Source: an uncultured Verrucomicrobia subdivision 3 bacterium (GTDB lineage: Bacteria; Verrucomicrobiota; Verrucomicrobiia; Limisphaerales; UBA11358). Taken from it: a DNA stretch of 33,488 nt. The stretch lies in contig CAISYZ010000033.1 of the NCBI GenBank assembly GCA_903889895.1, positions 1-33,488 of the forward strand, written 5' to 3'. Below the pieces are notes generated by a model. It was given only the letters and a program-made list of their open reading frames with translations, did no database searches and was not told the origin of the DNA. Positions 16,223 to 23,778 of the stretch are shown one piece after another. Numbering within the stretch: position 1 is the first letter of the stretch; each line of letters opens with the position of its first letter. A program made the position numbers and the translations under genes.

Positions 16223-17038
16223 GTGCCTGATTCCGCCGCCATCTGGAAACATCTCAACACGAAAGGCCGCCTGTTTCTTTTGGCCGGGCCGTGCGTGATT
16301 GAGAACGAAAAACTCTGCCGCACCGTCGCCGCGTCGCTGGTGAAAACCTGCAAACAGCTCGGCATCTACTATGTTTTCAAGGCCAGCTTCGACAAGGCGA
16401 ACCGCACTTCAGGAAAAGCCTTTCGCGGGCCGGGCATCGCGGACGGATTGAAGGTGCTCGCGAAAATCCGCGATGAATTCGGCGTGCCCGTCGTCACCGA
16501 CATCCACACCGAGGAACAGGCGCGGCTCGCCGGCGAAGTCGCGGATATCCTGCAAATCCCCGCGTTTCTCTGCCGCCAGACCGATTTGATTGAAGCCGCC
16601 GTCGCCACCGGCAAGATTGTGAACATCAAGAAAGGCCAGTTCCTTTCGCCGCAGGAAATGGGGCGCGTCGCCGAAAAGGCGCGGCTCGCCGGCGGCAAAA
16701 AAATTCTCCTCACCGAACGCGGCACGACCTTCGGCTACAACAATCTCGTCGCCGACATGCGCTCGATTCCGGTGATGAAAAGTTTCGGCTTCCCCGTCGT
16801 GTTCGACGCCACGCATTCCGTGCAGCAGCCCGGCGGCGGCGGCGACAAGACCACCGGCCAGCGCGAATTTGCGCCGGTGCTCGCGAAGGCCGCGCTCGCC
16901 GTCGGCGCGAACGGCCTGTTCATCGAGACGCATCCCAAGCCGGACGCAGCCATGAGCGACGGCCCGAACATGATTCCGCTCGGCGAAATAGCCACGGTGC
17001 TGCGCTCGCTGCTGAAAATTTACGAAGCGGCGAAATGA
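16223..17038 (+). CDS. kdsA: 3-deoxy-8-phosphooctulonate synthase (KDO-8-P synthase)
   Basis: KdsA (271 residues) condenses phosphoenolpyruvate and arabinose-5-phosphate to KDO-8-phosphate for the LPS core. Conserved blocks are [81 protein letters not shown] and [14 protein letters not shown], ending with [16 protein letters not shown]. The Asn in KANRTS is conserved in metal-independent forms as well, so metal dependence is not called. The GTG start at 16223 is preferred because the N-terminus fits the family and no better start is near. kdsC, which acts next, lies 1.4 kb downstream. A small gene and an SDR gene separate them. Confidence 0.97.
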   Translation: MPDSAAIWKHLNTKGRLFLLAGPCVIENEKLCRTVAASLVKTCKQLGIYYVFKASFDKANRTSGKAFRGPGIADGLKVLAKIRDEFGVPVVTDIHTEEQARLAGEVADILQIPAFLCRQTDLIEAAVATGKIVNIKKGQFLSPQEMGRVAEKARLAGGKKILLTERGTTFGYNNLVADMRSIPVMKSFGFPVVFDATHSVQQPGGGGDKTTGQREFAPVLAKAALAVGANGLFIETHPKPDAAMSDGPNMIPLGEIATVLRSLLKIYEAAK

Positions 17039-17056
17039 AATCAGGTGACCATTCTC

Positions 17057-17494
17057 ATGGATTACAACGAACTGATGCAGCAAATCAAATCTGCATTTGC
17101 AACCGCACCCGCTCCAGAGGATGACAACATCATCTGTCACGAGTGTGAGGAGTGCTTCGTTCTTCGCGATGGTGTTCGTGGCCGCACGGCAGACGAACTT
17201 TCAGATTCTTGGGTTGAGGAAAACTTTGACCAGCTTCCATTGTTTTCAGACGACGCAAAGCGCTTTTATTTTCCGGCATATTTTCGCGTTGCTGCGCTCA
17301 AGCCAGATTCGCTTGTTGCACAGTTTGTTCTTTATTCGTTATCAAGCGATTTCAGGTTGCAGCCCAGCGACGGCTATTCCCCACAGCAAATGCAAGCCAT
17401 TCGAGATTTTCTTGAATACATTGAAACACGCATTGACGAACTCGACAAAGAGGATGTTGCGAAGGCTAAAGCATTGTGGCAATCAGTCGCCTAA
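17057..17494 (+). CDS. Small cytoplasmic protein of unknown function (DUF6714-like?)
   Basis: The ATG at 17057 gives 145 residues (MDYNELMQQIKSAF). A GTG at 17045 is an alternative. The segment IICHECEECFVLRDGV has a Cys cluster that could bind metal. The part DELSDSWVEENFDQLPLFSD followed by RFYFPAYFRVAAL is the pattern I associate with DUF6714 proteins, a weak memory-based match. The C-terminus YSPQQMQAIRDFLEYIETRI is a helix. The gene is AT-richer than kdsA, which ends 18 bp before it. Its stop codon lies inside GCCTAAC (17489-17495), which fits the left core of an integron attC, so it may also be a cassette gene. No right half was found. Confidence 0.6.
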   Translation: MDYNELMQQIKSAFATAPAPEDDNIICHECEECFVLRDGVRGRTADELSDSWVEENFDQLPLFSDDAKRFYFPAYFRVAALKPDSLVAQFVLYSLSSDFRLQPSDGYSPQQMQAIRDFLEYIETRIDELDKEDVAKAKALWQSVA

Positions 17495-17525
17495 CGATGT
17501 TTAATATTTTTCATTTTTGAATTCC

Positions 17526-17567
17526 ATGCCCGTAAAAATTTCCGCCGCCAACCGCCAACGCGCCTAA
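17526..17567 (+). pseudogene. Duplicated fragment of the kdsC start (13 codons)
   Basis: ATG at 17526 reads MPVKISAANRQRA and stops at 17567. The start of kdsC at 18409 reads MPAKISSALRQRA. Over 39 nt the two differ at six positions, and both have AATTC just before the ATG. The fragment ends immediately before the SDR start. It is probably a leftover of the original kdsC 5' end from the insertion or rearrangement that brought in the SDR gene. Confidence 0.6.
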
Positions 17568-18404
17568 ATGATGCCACCCACCAATGTCATCGTCGTCATC
17601 GGGGCCGGCTCCATCGGTCAGGCCATCGCGCGGCGCGTCAGCGCGGGCAAACGCGTTCTGCTGGCCGATTTGCGTCCGGAAAACGCGGCAGCGGCGGCGA
17701 AGGTTTTGAGCGAAGCCGGATTTGAGGTCGGCACCGCGACGGTGGACGTTTCCTCGCGCGCCTCCGTTCACGCATTGGTCGAGCAAGCCACGGCGCTGGG
17801 CGAAGTCACCGGCGTCATTCATGCCGCCGGCGTTTCGCCCACGCAGGCGTCGCCGGCCACGATTCTGAAAGTGGATTTGTATGGCACGGCGCTCGTGCTG
17901 GAGGAATTTGGCAGCGTCATCGCGCGCGGTGGCGCGGGCGTGGTTATCGCGTCGCAATCGGGCCATCGCCTCGGCGCGCTGACGGCGGAACAAAATAAAC
18001 TGCTGGCCTTGACGCCGACGGAGGAATTGCTCGCGCTGCCGATGTTGCAGCCGGATAAAATCACCGATTCACTTCACGCCTACCAGATTTCCAAGCGCGG
18101 CAATTCGTTGCGCGTGATGGCCGAGGCGATTCGCTGGGGCAAGCGCGGCGCGCGCGTTAATACCATTAGCCCCGGAATTATTATTACGCCGCTCGCCAAA
18201 GATGAATTGAATGGTCCACGTGGCGCAGGATACAAACGGATGATTGAACTCTGTCCCGCCGGTCGCGCTGGCACGCCGGACGAAGTCGGAAACGTCGGCG
18301 CGCTGCTGATGGGCGCGGATGGCGCGTTCATCACCGGCAGCGATTTTCTCATGGACGGCGGCGTGACCGCTGCGTATTGGTTTGGCGAACTCGCTCCAAA
18401 ATAA
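17568..18404 (+). CDS. Short-chain dehydrogenase/reductase (SDR) of unknown substrate
   Basis: The 278-residue protein is an SDR. Its N-terminal Rossmann motif is VVIGAGSIGQAIARR (residues about 9-23), a variant of the usual TGxxxGxG. Next come an acidic ADLR at the end of beta 2 (NAD rather than NADP is likely), IHAAGVSP in place of NNAG, and the active-site YQISKRGNS with Tyr and Lys. The conserved tail includes RVNTISPGIIITPL, AGRAGTPDEVGNVGALL and FITGSDFLMDGG. The first two codons are both ATG, so the start could be 17571. Substrate is unknown. It sits between a duplicated kdsC start and kdsC itself, so it may have been inserted, and a role in sugar or LPS synthesis is not implied. Confidence 0.85.
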   Translation: MMPPTNVIVVIGAGSIGQAIARRVSAGKRVLLADLRPENAAAAAKVLSEAGFEVGTATVDVSSRASVHALVEQATALGEVTGVIHAAGVSPTQASPATILKVDLYGTALVLEEFGSVIARGGAGVVIASQSGHRLGALTAEQNKLLALTPTEELLALPMLQPDKITDSLHAYQISKRGNSLRVMAEAIRWGKRGARVNTISPGIIITPLAKDELNGPRGAGYKRMIELCPAGRAGTPDEVGNVGALLMGADGAFITGSDFLMDGGVTAAYWFGELAPK

Positions 18405-18408
18405 ATTC

Positions 18409-18951
18409 ATGCCCGCAAAAATTTCATCCGCCCTCCGCCAGCGCGCCGCGCGCATCAAACTGTTTTTGTGCGACGTGGACGGCGTGCTGACCGACGGCTC
18501 GATTTTCATCGGCGGCGAGCGCGAGTTCAAACGCTTCAACATCCGCGATGGTCTCGGCCTCGTCGTGGCGCGCCGCGCGGGCTTGCGCGTCGGCTGGGTT
18601 TCGGCGCGGCCGTCGCTGGCGACGAAATTGCGTGCGGAGGAATTGAAGATTGATTTTCTCGTGCAACAAGGCGACAACATCAGCAAAACGCAGGCCGTGG
18701 AAAACCTGCTCGCGGAACAAAAATTGAACTGGAGCGACGTTTGCTTTGTCGGAGACGACATCATTGACCTCGGTCCGCTCACGCGCGCCGGCCTGGCCGT
18801 AGCCGTGGGCGACGCGGTGCCGGAGGCGAAGGCGGCGGCGCATTTCACGACGCAAGCCGTCGGCGGACGCGGCGCGGTGCGCGAGGCGGTGGAATTGATT
18901 TTGAAAGCGCAGAAAAAATGGCAGCCGTTCGTGGAAAAATATTCGGCATGA
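18409..18951 (+). CDS. kdsC: 3-deoxy-D-manno-octulosonate 8-phosphate phosphatase
   Basis: KdsC (180 residues) removes phosphate from KDO-8-phosphate. HAD-type motifs are present: CDVDGVLTDG (nucleophile Asp22 and Asp24), GWVSARPS where motif II is expected, and VCFVGDDIIDLGPL for the metal-binding motif. KAAAHFTTQAVGGRGAVREA near the end matches YrbI-type proteins, which lack a cap domain. The ATG at 18409 is chosen, since an earlier in-frame ATG at 18382 lies inside the SDR gene and adds only a non-conserved leader. The next gene begins within its stop codon (ATGA), the start of a tight kdsC-lptC-lptA-lptB unit as in E. coli. Confidence 0.93.
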   Translation: MPAKISSALRQRAARIKLFLCDVDGVLTDGSIFIGGEREFKRFNIRDGLGLVVARRAGLRVGWVSARPSLATKLRAEELKIDFLVQQGDNISKTQAVENLLAEQKLNWSDVCFVGDDIIDLGPLTRAGLAVAVGDAVPEAKAAAHFTTQAVGGRGAVREAVELILKAQKKWQPFVEKYSA

Positions 18952-19412
18952 ATCTCAACGCGGCAAAAATTTGTCTGGCGGCCGGCGCGGCGCTGTGGCT
19001 TCTCGCGGAGCCGGGCGGTCGCGCGCAGGAAAAGCTACCGGTCGGCCACGGCCAGGATTTCACCACGGAATCGTATTTTGAACCGCCGCATGACCGGCAG
19101 ATCAAGATGCGCCTGTCCGGCGCGGAGGTCACGTCGTTGCCGGGCAGCTTGGAGGACATCCGCCAGATGCGGTTGGAAACGTTCGGCGTGGACGGCAAGC
19201 TGGCGATGGTGGTGCGCGCGCCGCAATGCACCTTCGCGCCGTTCGACGGCCTGGCGAATTCGCCGGGGCACATCGAACTTCAGACCGGCGACGGCAAGTT
19301 TCACGTGGAGGGCGAAGGATTTATGTGGCGGCAGAACGAGCAGTTCCTCACGATTTCAAATCGCGTGCGGACCGTGATTGATATGCCGGCGGTGAAGATG
19401 AACGCATCATGA
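18948..19412 (+). CDS. lptC: LptC-like LPS export periplasmic protein
   Basis: The 154-residue protein has a signal or anchor helix (MNLNAAKICLAAGAALWLLA) and then a beta-rich body: QIKMRLSGAEVTSLPGS, MRLETFGVDGKL, MVVRAPQCTFAPFDGLANSP, GHIELQTGDGKFHVEGEGF and FLTISNRVRTVI. This is the jellyroll of the LptC/OstA superfamily. LptC hands LPS from the LptBFG transporter to LptA in the periplasm. The start is taken at 18948, overlapping kdsC by four bases, and its end overlaps lptA by four. The LptC name rests on position and fold, since sequence identity in this family is low. It could also be described as a second LptA-like protein. Confidence 0.75.
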   Translation: MNLNAAKICLAAGAALWLLAEPGGRAQEKLPVGHGQDFTTESYFEPPHDRQIKMRLSGAEVTSLPGSLEDIRQMRLETFGVDGKLAMVVRAPQCTFAPFDGLANSPGHIELQTGDGKFHVEGEGFMWRQNEQFLTISNRVRTVIDMPAVKMNAS

Positions 19413-19984
19413 AAAAAATATTTTTACTTTTGGCGCTGGGTCTGGGTGGCGCAGCGCTGGCGCAGGTTCCGCCGGCCATTCCGGCCTCGGCAATCGCGAC
19501 GAATTTGCCGGCCGCAAAATCCAAGCCGCGCGCACAAACCGAAATAACCTCGGACGCGGCGGATTTCGACATGAACATCCATCAGGCGGTTTATCGCGGC
19601 CATGTCACTGTGCGCGACCCGGAGGTGAAGCTGACCTGCGATTGGATGGTGGTGGATTTGCCGGCAACGGGTTCGCACCTGAACCATGTGCTCGCGGACA
19701 CGAACGTGGTGGTGGATTTCACCGACGAGAAAGGCGAGACTTACCACGTCACGTCGGCACGGGCGGTGTATGATTACAAGGTCGTGGGCGTCGCGACCAA
19801 CGAGACGGTGACGTTTTCCGGCAGCCCGAAAGTCGTGACGAGCCAGAGCACGATTGAGAGCGAGCCGATGATCTGGGACCGCGCGCGGAACAAGTTTTCG
19901 TTCATCGCGCCCATCATGAAATCCACCGCCGGCCTCGGCGGCAGCGGCGATACGAACGCGCCGATGCTGAACTTTTTGAAATGA
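19409..19984 (+). CDS. lptA: LptA/OstA-like periplasmic LPS transport protein
   Basis: This 191-residue protein begins with a signal peptide ([20 protein letters not shown]) and a Pro/Ala-rich linker. The OstA domain follows: [59 protein letters not shown] and [11 protein letters not shown], alternating beta-strands typical of LptA. LptA forms the bridge that carries LPS across the periplasm. Its ATG overlaps lptC and its stop overlaps lptB, each by four bases. The protein is similar in length to E. coli LptA. Confidence in the name is good because of the order kdsC-lptC-lptA-lptB. Confidence 0.85.
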   Translation: MKKIFLLLALGLGGAALAQVPPAIPASAIATNLPAAKSKPRAQTEITSDAADFDMNIHQAVYRGHVTVRDPEVKLTCDWMVVDLPATGSHLNHVLADTNVVVDFTDEKGETYHVTSARAVYDYKVVGVATNETVTFSGSPKVVTSQSTIESEPMIWDRARNKFSFIAPIMKSTAGLGGSGDTNAPMLNFLK

Positions 19985-20727
19985 ACACCGCCCCGACCGA
20001 AAACGGCGCATTGCTCGCCACGGACAAGTTGGTGAAGGAATACCGCACCCGGCGCGTCGTCAACGGCGTGTCGGTGGATGTGCGCGCCGGCGAAATCGTC
20101 GGCCTGCTCGGCCCGAACGGCGCGGGCAAGACAACCACGTTCAACATGGTCGTCGGCGTCGTGAAGCCGGACGAGGGCCGCGTCACTTTTCAGGGACGCG
20201 AAATCACCAACCTGCCGATGCATAAGCGCGCGCGGCTGGGCATTGGTTATCTCACGCAAGAGCCATCGGTATTCCGCAAGCTGACGGTCGAGGAAAATAT
20301 TCTGGCGATTCTGGAAACGTGCAAACTGTCCCGCGCCGAGCGCGACGTGCGGTTGAAATATCTTTTGGAAGAACTGGATTTGACGCCCATCCGCAAGAGC
20401 AAGGCGTATCAGTTGAGCGGCGGCGAAAAACGGCGTTTGGAAATCACGCGCGCGCTGGTGACGAGTCCGAAATTGCTTTTGCTCGACGAGCCGTTCAGCG
20501 GCATTGACCCGATTGCGGTTTATGAAGTGCAAAAAATTGTGCGCCGGCTCAAGGAGCGCGGCCTCGGCATCTTGATTACCGACCACAACGTGCGCGAAAC
20601 GTTGAAGCTGATTGATCGCGGCTACATCATTCACAAAGGTCAGGTGCTCGTGGCCGGCAGCGCGGAATTTCTCGCGAACGATCCGAAGGCGCGGGAAATT
20701 TATCTGGGGCCGGAATTCAACCTTTGA
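19981..20727 (+). CDS. lptB: LPS export ABC transporter ATP-binding protein
   Basis: LptB (248 residues) powers extraction of LPS from the inner membrane with LptF and LptG, which are not in this window. It shows Walker [10 protein letters not shown] at residues 44-52, the Q-loop [18 protein letters not shown], signature [15 protein letters not shown], Walker [17 protein letters not shown], and the switch His in [20 protein letters not shown] and EPSVFRKL are characteristic of LptB among the many ABC ATPases. Translation is coupled to lptA. hprK starts 4 nt after its stop, so LPS export and the HPr kinase are probably in one transcript. Confidence 0.95.
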   Translation: MNTAPTENGALLATDKLVKEYRTRRVVNGVSVDVRAGEIVGLLGPNGAGKTTTFNMVVGVVKPDEGRVTFQGREITNLPMHKRARLGIGYLTQEPSVFRKLTVEENILAILETCKLSRAERDVRLKYLLEELDLTPIRKSKAYQLSGGEKRRLEITRALVTSPKLLLLDEPFSGIDPIAVYEVQKIVRRLKERGLGILITDHNVRETLKLIDRGYIIHKGQVLVAGSAEFLANDPKAREIYLGPEFNL

Positions 20728-20731
20728 ACTT

Positions 20732-21688
20732 ATGGAACGCCAAGCCATCACCGTCGGACAATTTTTCAAGGAGCACGGTCCGTCTTTGGAAATGAAGCTG
20801 CTGGCGGGCGAGGCCGGTCTGGAGCGCGTGATTCGCGAGCCGACCGTCAACCGCCCCGGCCTGGCGTTGAGTGGTTTCACGCGCTACTTTGCCTACAAGC
20901 GCATGCAGGTGATGGGTCATGCGGAGGTTTTTTATTTGCGCGAACAGCGGCAGGAGGAGCGCGAGTCGCGCTACGCTTATTTGTTCGCCTACAAGATTCC
21001 GTGCGTCGTGTTCAGCCGCGGGCTGAAGCCGGACAAGGAATTTCTCGCCGCCGCCGCCCAGGCGGGCGTGCCGATTTTTCAGACGCCGCTGGTCACGATG
21101 AAATTCATCAACAAGGCCACGCTGGAGCTGGAGATGATGTTTGCGCCGCGCACGAGCGAACATGGCTGCATGGTGGACATCCTCGGCGTGGGCGTCATCA
21201 TCAAGGGCGAAAGCGGCATTGGCAAAAGCGAGTCTGTGCTGGCGCTGATTGAACGCGGCTACAGTCTGGTCGCCGACGACGTGGTTCGCGGCGTGCTTGT
21301 GGACGGACGCGATGTGCTTTGCACCAGCTCCGAGTTGACGCGCGACCACATGGAGGTCCGCGGCATTGGCATCATCAATGTCGCGCAGATGTTTGGCGTG
21401 AAGGCCATCCGCAAGGAGAAGAAGCTCGACCTCATTGTCACGCTCAAGCCGTGGGATGACGTTTCTGACGTGGAGCGAGTGGGCATGGAGCAGGAATTCG
21501 TCAAGGTGCTGGGCGTGGACATTCCGCACGTCACACTGCCGGTGCGACCGGGCCGCGACATCGCGCGGCTCATCGAGGTGGCGGCGTTCCAGATGAAGCT
21601 CCGCAAGTCCGGCTACAATGCCGCCGAGGATTTGAACAACCGTCTGCTCGCGCAGATGAACCCGTCCGCGCCCACGCCGGCGGAATAA
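20732..21688 (+). CDS. hprK: HPr kinase/phosphorylase
   Basis: HprK (318 residues from ATG 20732) phosphorylates and dephosphorylates a serine of HPr in response to metabolic state. Residues 1-130 are the N-terminal domain. The catalytic half has the His of SEHGCMVDILGVGVIIKG, the P-loop GESGIGKSE at 159-167, VADDVV, the family signature MEVRGIGIINV, and LPVRPGRDIARLIEVAA. A longer in-frame reading back to 20612 overlaps lptB and is discarded. It is placed right after lptB. The HPr gene starts 55 bp after its stop. No EI or EII genes are seen here, so the pair may act in regulation rather than sugar uptake. Confidence 0.95.
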   Translation: MERQAITVGQFFKEHGPSLEMKLLAGEAGLERVIREPTVNRPGLALSGFTRYFAYKRMQVMGHAEVFYLREQRQEERESRYAYLFAYKIPCVVFSRGLKPDKEFLAAAAQAGVPIFQTPLVTMKFINKATLELEMMFAPRTSEHGCMVDILGVGVIIKGESGIGKSESVLALIERGYSLVADDVVRGVLVDGRDVLCTSSELTRDHMEVRGIGIINVAQMFGVKAIRKEKKLDLIVTLKPWDDVSDVERVGMEQEFVKVLGVDIPHVTLPVRPGRDIARLIEVAAFQMKLRKSGYNAAEDLNNRLLAQMNPSAPTPAE

Positions 21689-21743
21689 CCTGATTTTTGT
21701 GGCGGAAAATTTATTGCCGCATTAGATTGCCGTGAGACCGCCC

Positions 21744-22040
21744 ATGAGCGCCAAAAAAGCCACCGATGCCGAGTTCCTGACCAAGGAGCTGACCGTGCTG
21801 AACAAATCCGGCATCCACGCCCGGCCGGCGGCCATGTTCGTCAAGACCGCCAACCGGTTTGGCTGCGAAATCTTCGTGGAAAAGGACGGCGAAAAAATCA
21901 ACGGCAAAAGCATCATGGGCCTGATGATGCTGGCCGCCGGCCCCGGCAGCAAAGTCACGCTCCATGTCAAGGGCGCGGATGCCGCCGCCGCGCTCGATGA
22001 ACTGGAAGCGCTCGTGCAGCGCAAGTTCGACGAGGAGTGA
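21744..22040 (+). CDS. ptsH: HPr phosphocarrier protein
   Basis: From ATG 21744 this gives 98 residues, a little longer at the N-terminus than the usual 85-90. It holds the PEP-dependent site SGIHARPAAMFV (His25), the regulatory Ser site GKSIMGLMML (Ser56), and MLAAGPGSKVTLHVKGADA. Both sites are intact, so it can be phosphorylated by HprK on serine and, if EI exists elsewhere, on histidine. An alternative GTG at 21732 adds four residues. A box TAGATT (21723-21728) precedes it closely. Its position after hprK fits the kinase-substrate relation. It could equally be called an NPr-like regulatory HPr. Confidence 0.93.
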   Translation: MSAKKATDAEFLTKELTVLNKSGIHARPAAMFVKTANRFGCEIFVEKDGEKINGKSIMGLMMLAAGPGSKVTLHVKGADAAAALDELEALVQRKFDEE

Positions 22041-22047
22041 TTCAATT

Positions 22048-22069
22048 CCAATCTGCAAATTCAGATTGG
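22048..22069 (+). terminator. Hairpin after HPr, possible terminator
   Basis: CCAATCTG (22048-22055) and CAGATTGG (22062-22069) form a perfect 8-bp stem with loop CAAATT, 7 nt past the HPr stop. No clear T-run follows, so it may weaken rather than end transcription into gatC, or protect the message end. Confidence 0.35.
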
Positions 22070-22119
22070 CGGCAGACTTTGGGCTTTCAACTTCGGGCTT
22101 GGGACTTTATTTTCCCCGC

Positions 22120-22407
22120 ATGGCAACTGGAGAAATTGATGTGAAATACGTCGCGCACCTCGCGCGGCTGGCGCTCACGCCGGACGAGGAAAAAAAACTG
22201 TCCGCGCAGCTCGGCAGCATCCTCGGCTACATCGAAAAACTACGCGAGCTGGACGTGGCGAACGTCGAGCCGACCGCGCATGCCGTGCCGCTGGTGAACG
22301 TGACGCGTGCCGACGAAATTCGCCCCTCGCTGCCGCACGACGAAGCGTTGCGTAACGCGCCCAAAAAATCCGGCGGCCTTTTCGTGGTTCCTAAAATCGT
22401 GGAATAG
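22120..22407 (+). CDS. gatC: Glutamyl-/aspartyl-tRNA amidotransferase subunit C
   Basis: GatC (95 residues) is the small subunit that steadies GatA and GatB in the enzyme turning Glu-tRNA(Gln), or Asp-tRNA(Asn), into the correct amide form. Typical features are VKYVAHLARLALTPDE at the start, LGSILGYIEKLRELDVANVE in the middle, and TRADEIRPSLPHDEALRNAP followed by GGLFVVPKIVE at the end. The ATG at 22120 is chosen because the protein matches the family length. The longer in-frame reading overlaps the HPr gene. gatA lies 1.8 kb downstream and gatB nearly 10 kb downstream, so the three subunits are not in a single short operon. Confidence 0.95.
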   Translation: MATGEIDVKYVAHLARLALTPDEEKKLSAQLGSILGYIEKLRELDVANVEPTAHAVPLVNVTRADEIRPSLPHDEALRNAPKKSGGLFVVPKIVE

Positions 22408-22436
22408 CCTGTGGATTTTGAGTCGGCAAACATCTC

Positions 22437-23225
22437 ATGAATCTTCCTAGCGTCGGTGGCTACATTGATCTCATCCGGCTGATTCTCGGCGAGTCGGTGC
22501 GCTACTTCGCCGTCCTGCTGTTTGCCGTGCTGGCCATCCGGCTTTGGCGTGGCGGACGGCGGCTCGCTGGCAGCCACCGCTGGCAAAGCCTTTTGGTGGC
22601 AGGCGTTTTTGGCGTGCTGGCCGCGGGCATTGGTTGGTTTTCCATTCGCGGCAGCATGGCGATGCTGTATTCCCATTACGCCACGCAGGCGTTTGAAGCC
22701 GGCCGGTTGGATTCAGCCTGTGTGCTTTTCGACACCTCCACGAAATACCGATCCGACGCCGCCGCCATCGGCAAAGAAGGCGTCTGTCTGCTGTGGCTGG
22801 GCAATTCCGCCCAGGGCGAAGCGTTGCTGGAACGTGCCCGGCAACTGCGTGGTGGCCCGTCGGCGTTTGAAGATTATTATCACGGCCTTTATTACATTTT
22901 GAACGGCGAAACGAAGCGCGGCGTGCCATTTTTTGAAACCGCCTCCCCGGACGCGGCGTATCATTGGCCGGTGCTGAAATATTTCGCCGCTCTGGCGCTG
23001 GACGTGAATGACCCGACGAACGCCGCCGACCTGATGAAGCCTTACATGGAAGCTGACGTCACCGATGCCGACCAAGCCTACATCGTCGCCTCGCTGAAAT
23101 TCCTCGCCGGCCAAAAGGCCGAGGCGCAAAAATTGGCGGACAAATTTTATTCGCCGGATTTGCCGCCGTTCTGGAAAACGCGTTTTGAAAAATTGCAGGC
23201 CAGATTGAAAGCCGACCCTCACTGA
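22437..23225 (+). CDS. Membrane protein with TPR-like repeats, unknown
   Basis: The 262-residue protein has two N-terminal membrane helices, VRYFAVLLFAVLAIRLW (residues about 21-37) and SLLVAGVFGVLAAGIGWFS (about 51-69). A soluble helical part of about 190 residues follows, with TPR-like pairs: YATQAFEAGRLDSACVLFDT, GKEGVCLLWLGNSAQGEALL, YYHGLYYILNGETKRGVPFF and AYIVASLKFLAGQKAEAQKL. It probably works as a protein-protein scaffold at the inner membrane. No specific family is recognised. It begins 29 bp after gatC, and the following PAP2-family gene starts one base after its stop codon, so it is likely in the same transcript. Confidence 0.75.
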   Translation: MNLPSVGGYIDLIRLILGESVRYFAVLLFAVLAIRLWRGGRRLAGSHRWQSLLVAGVFGVLAAGIGWFSIRGSMAMLYSHYATQAFEAGRLDSACVLFDTSTKYRSDAAAIGKEGVCLLWLGNSAQGEALLERARQLRGGPSAFEDYYHGLYYILNGETKRGVPFFETASPDAAYHWPVLKYFAALALDVNDPTNAADLMKPYMEADVTDADQAYIVASLKFLAGQKAEAQKLADKFYSPDLPPFWKTRFEKLQARLKADPH

Positions 23226-23226
23226 T

Positions 23227-23778
23227 ATGTTTGGAAAACTGATTGCTGTTGTCCTGCGCCGCCGGTTGGAAGATATCATGGCCGTGGGCGTCTCGCTCGT
23301 GCTGCTGGTTTTTTCTGGCGTTACGGAATTTTACCACGCGTTTCAGTTCAAGGCGCTGGACTTCGCCTTCATCCTGCTGCCGGTCGGAATTCTCGGCGTG
23401 AAATATCTGCTGGAATTGTTGGTGACCGGCGAGGAAGAAACCAACGCCCAAGGCGGACCGCTTAACATGCTCGCTGCGTTTTTCCGGCCGCTGGTTGGAA
23501 TTTTCCGCGACTGGTTTCCCTTCGTGCTGTTGAGCGCCAGTTATTATTCGCTCTACAGCAATCTGATTTTCCGCATCAAGCCGCAGACCGACGATGCGTT
23601 GCTCGGCAAGATTGACGCGTTTCTGGTGGGCACGCAACCGTCCTTTTTGCTCGAACCATGGATCTCGCCAGGCCTGACGGATTTCTTGTCGCTGGTTTAT
23701 TTTCCTATGTGCTTTCGCTGCCGACGGTGGCGTTTTATTTTTATGTCGCGGATAAAAAAAGTGTTTTCCGCCGCGTGA
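23227..23778 (+). CDS. PAP2-family membrane phosphatase or transferase, N-terminal part (frameshifted)
   Basis: This frame carries the first half of a membrane protein: VSLVLLVFSGVTEFYHAF, LDFAFILLPVGILGVKYLLE and WFPFVLLSASYYSLYSNLIF are membrane segments. It then reads [14 protein letters not shown] and turns into unrelated Arg/Cys-rich sequence after about 23705. The natural continuation ([19 protein letters not shown]) lies in the next frame. One extra T in the run at 23700-23703 would join the two. The full protein would be about 332 residues, covering 23227-24224. Either the gene is broken or the run of T has been miscounted. The gene starts one base after the TPR-like gene. Confidence 0.65.
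   Translation: MFGKLIAVVLRRRLEDIMAVGVSLVLLVFSGVTEFYHAFQFKALDFAFILLPVGILGVKYLLELLVTGEEETNAQGGPLNMLAAFFRPLVGIFRDWFPFVLLSASYYSLYSNLIFRIKPQTDDALLGKIDAFLVGTQPSFLLEPWISPGLTDFLSLVYFPMCFRCRRWRFIFMSRIKKVFSAA

Noticed and set aside
15895-16365. Minus-strand open frame of 156 residues over the small membrane gene and the kdsA start
   Set aside because: It runs into kdsA, a clear plus-strand gene, and its composition (Ser/Gln/Arg-rich) shows no domain or membrane pattern.
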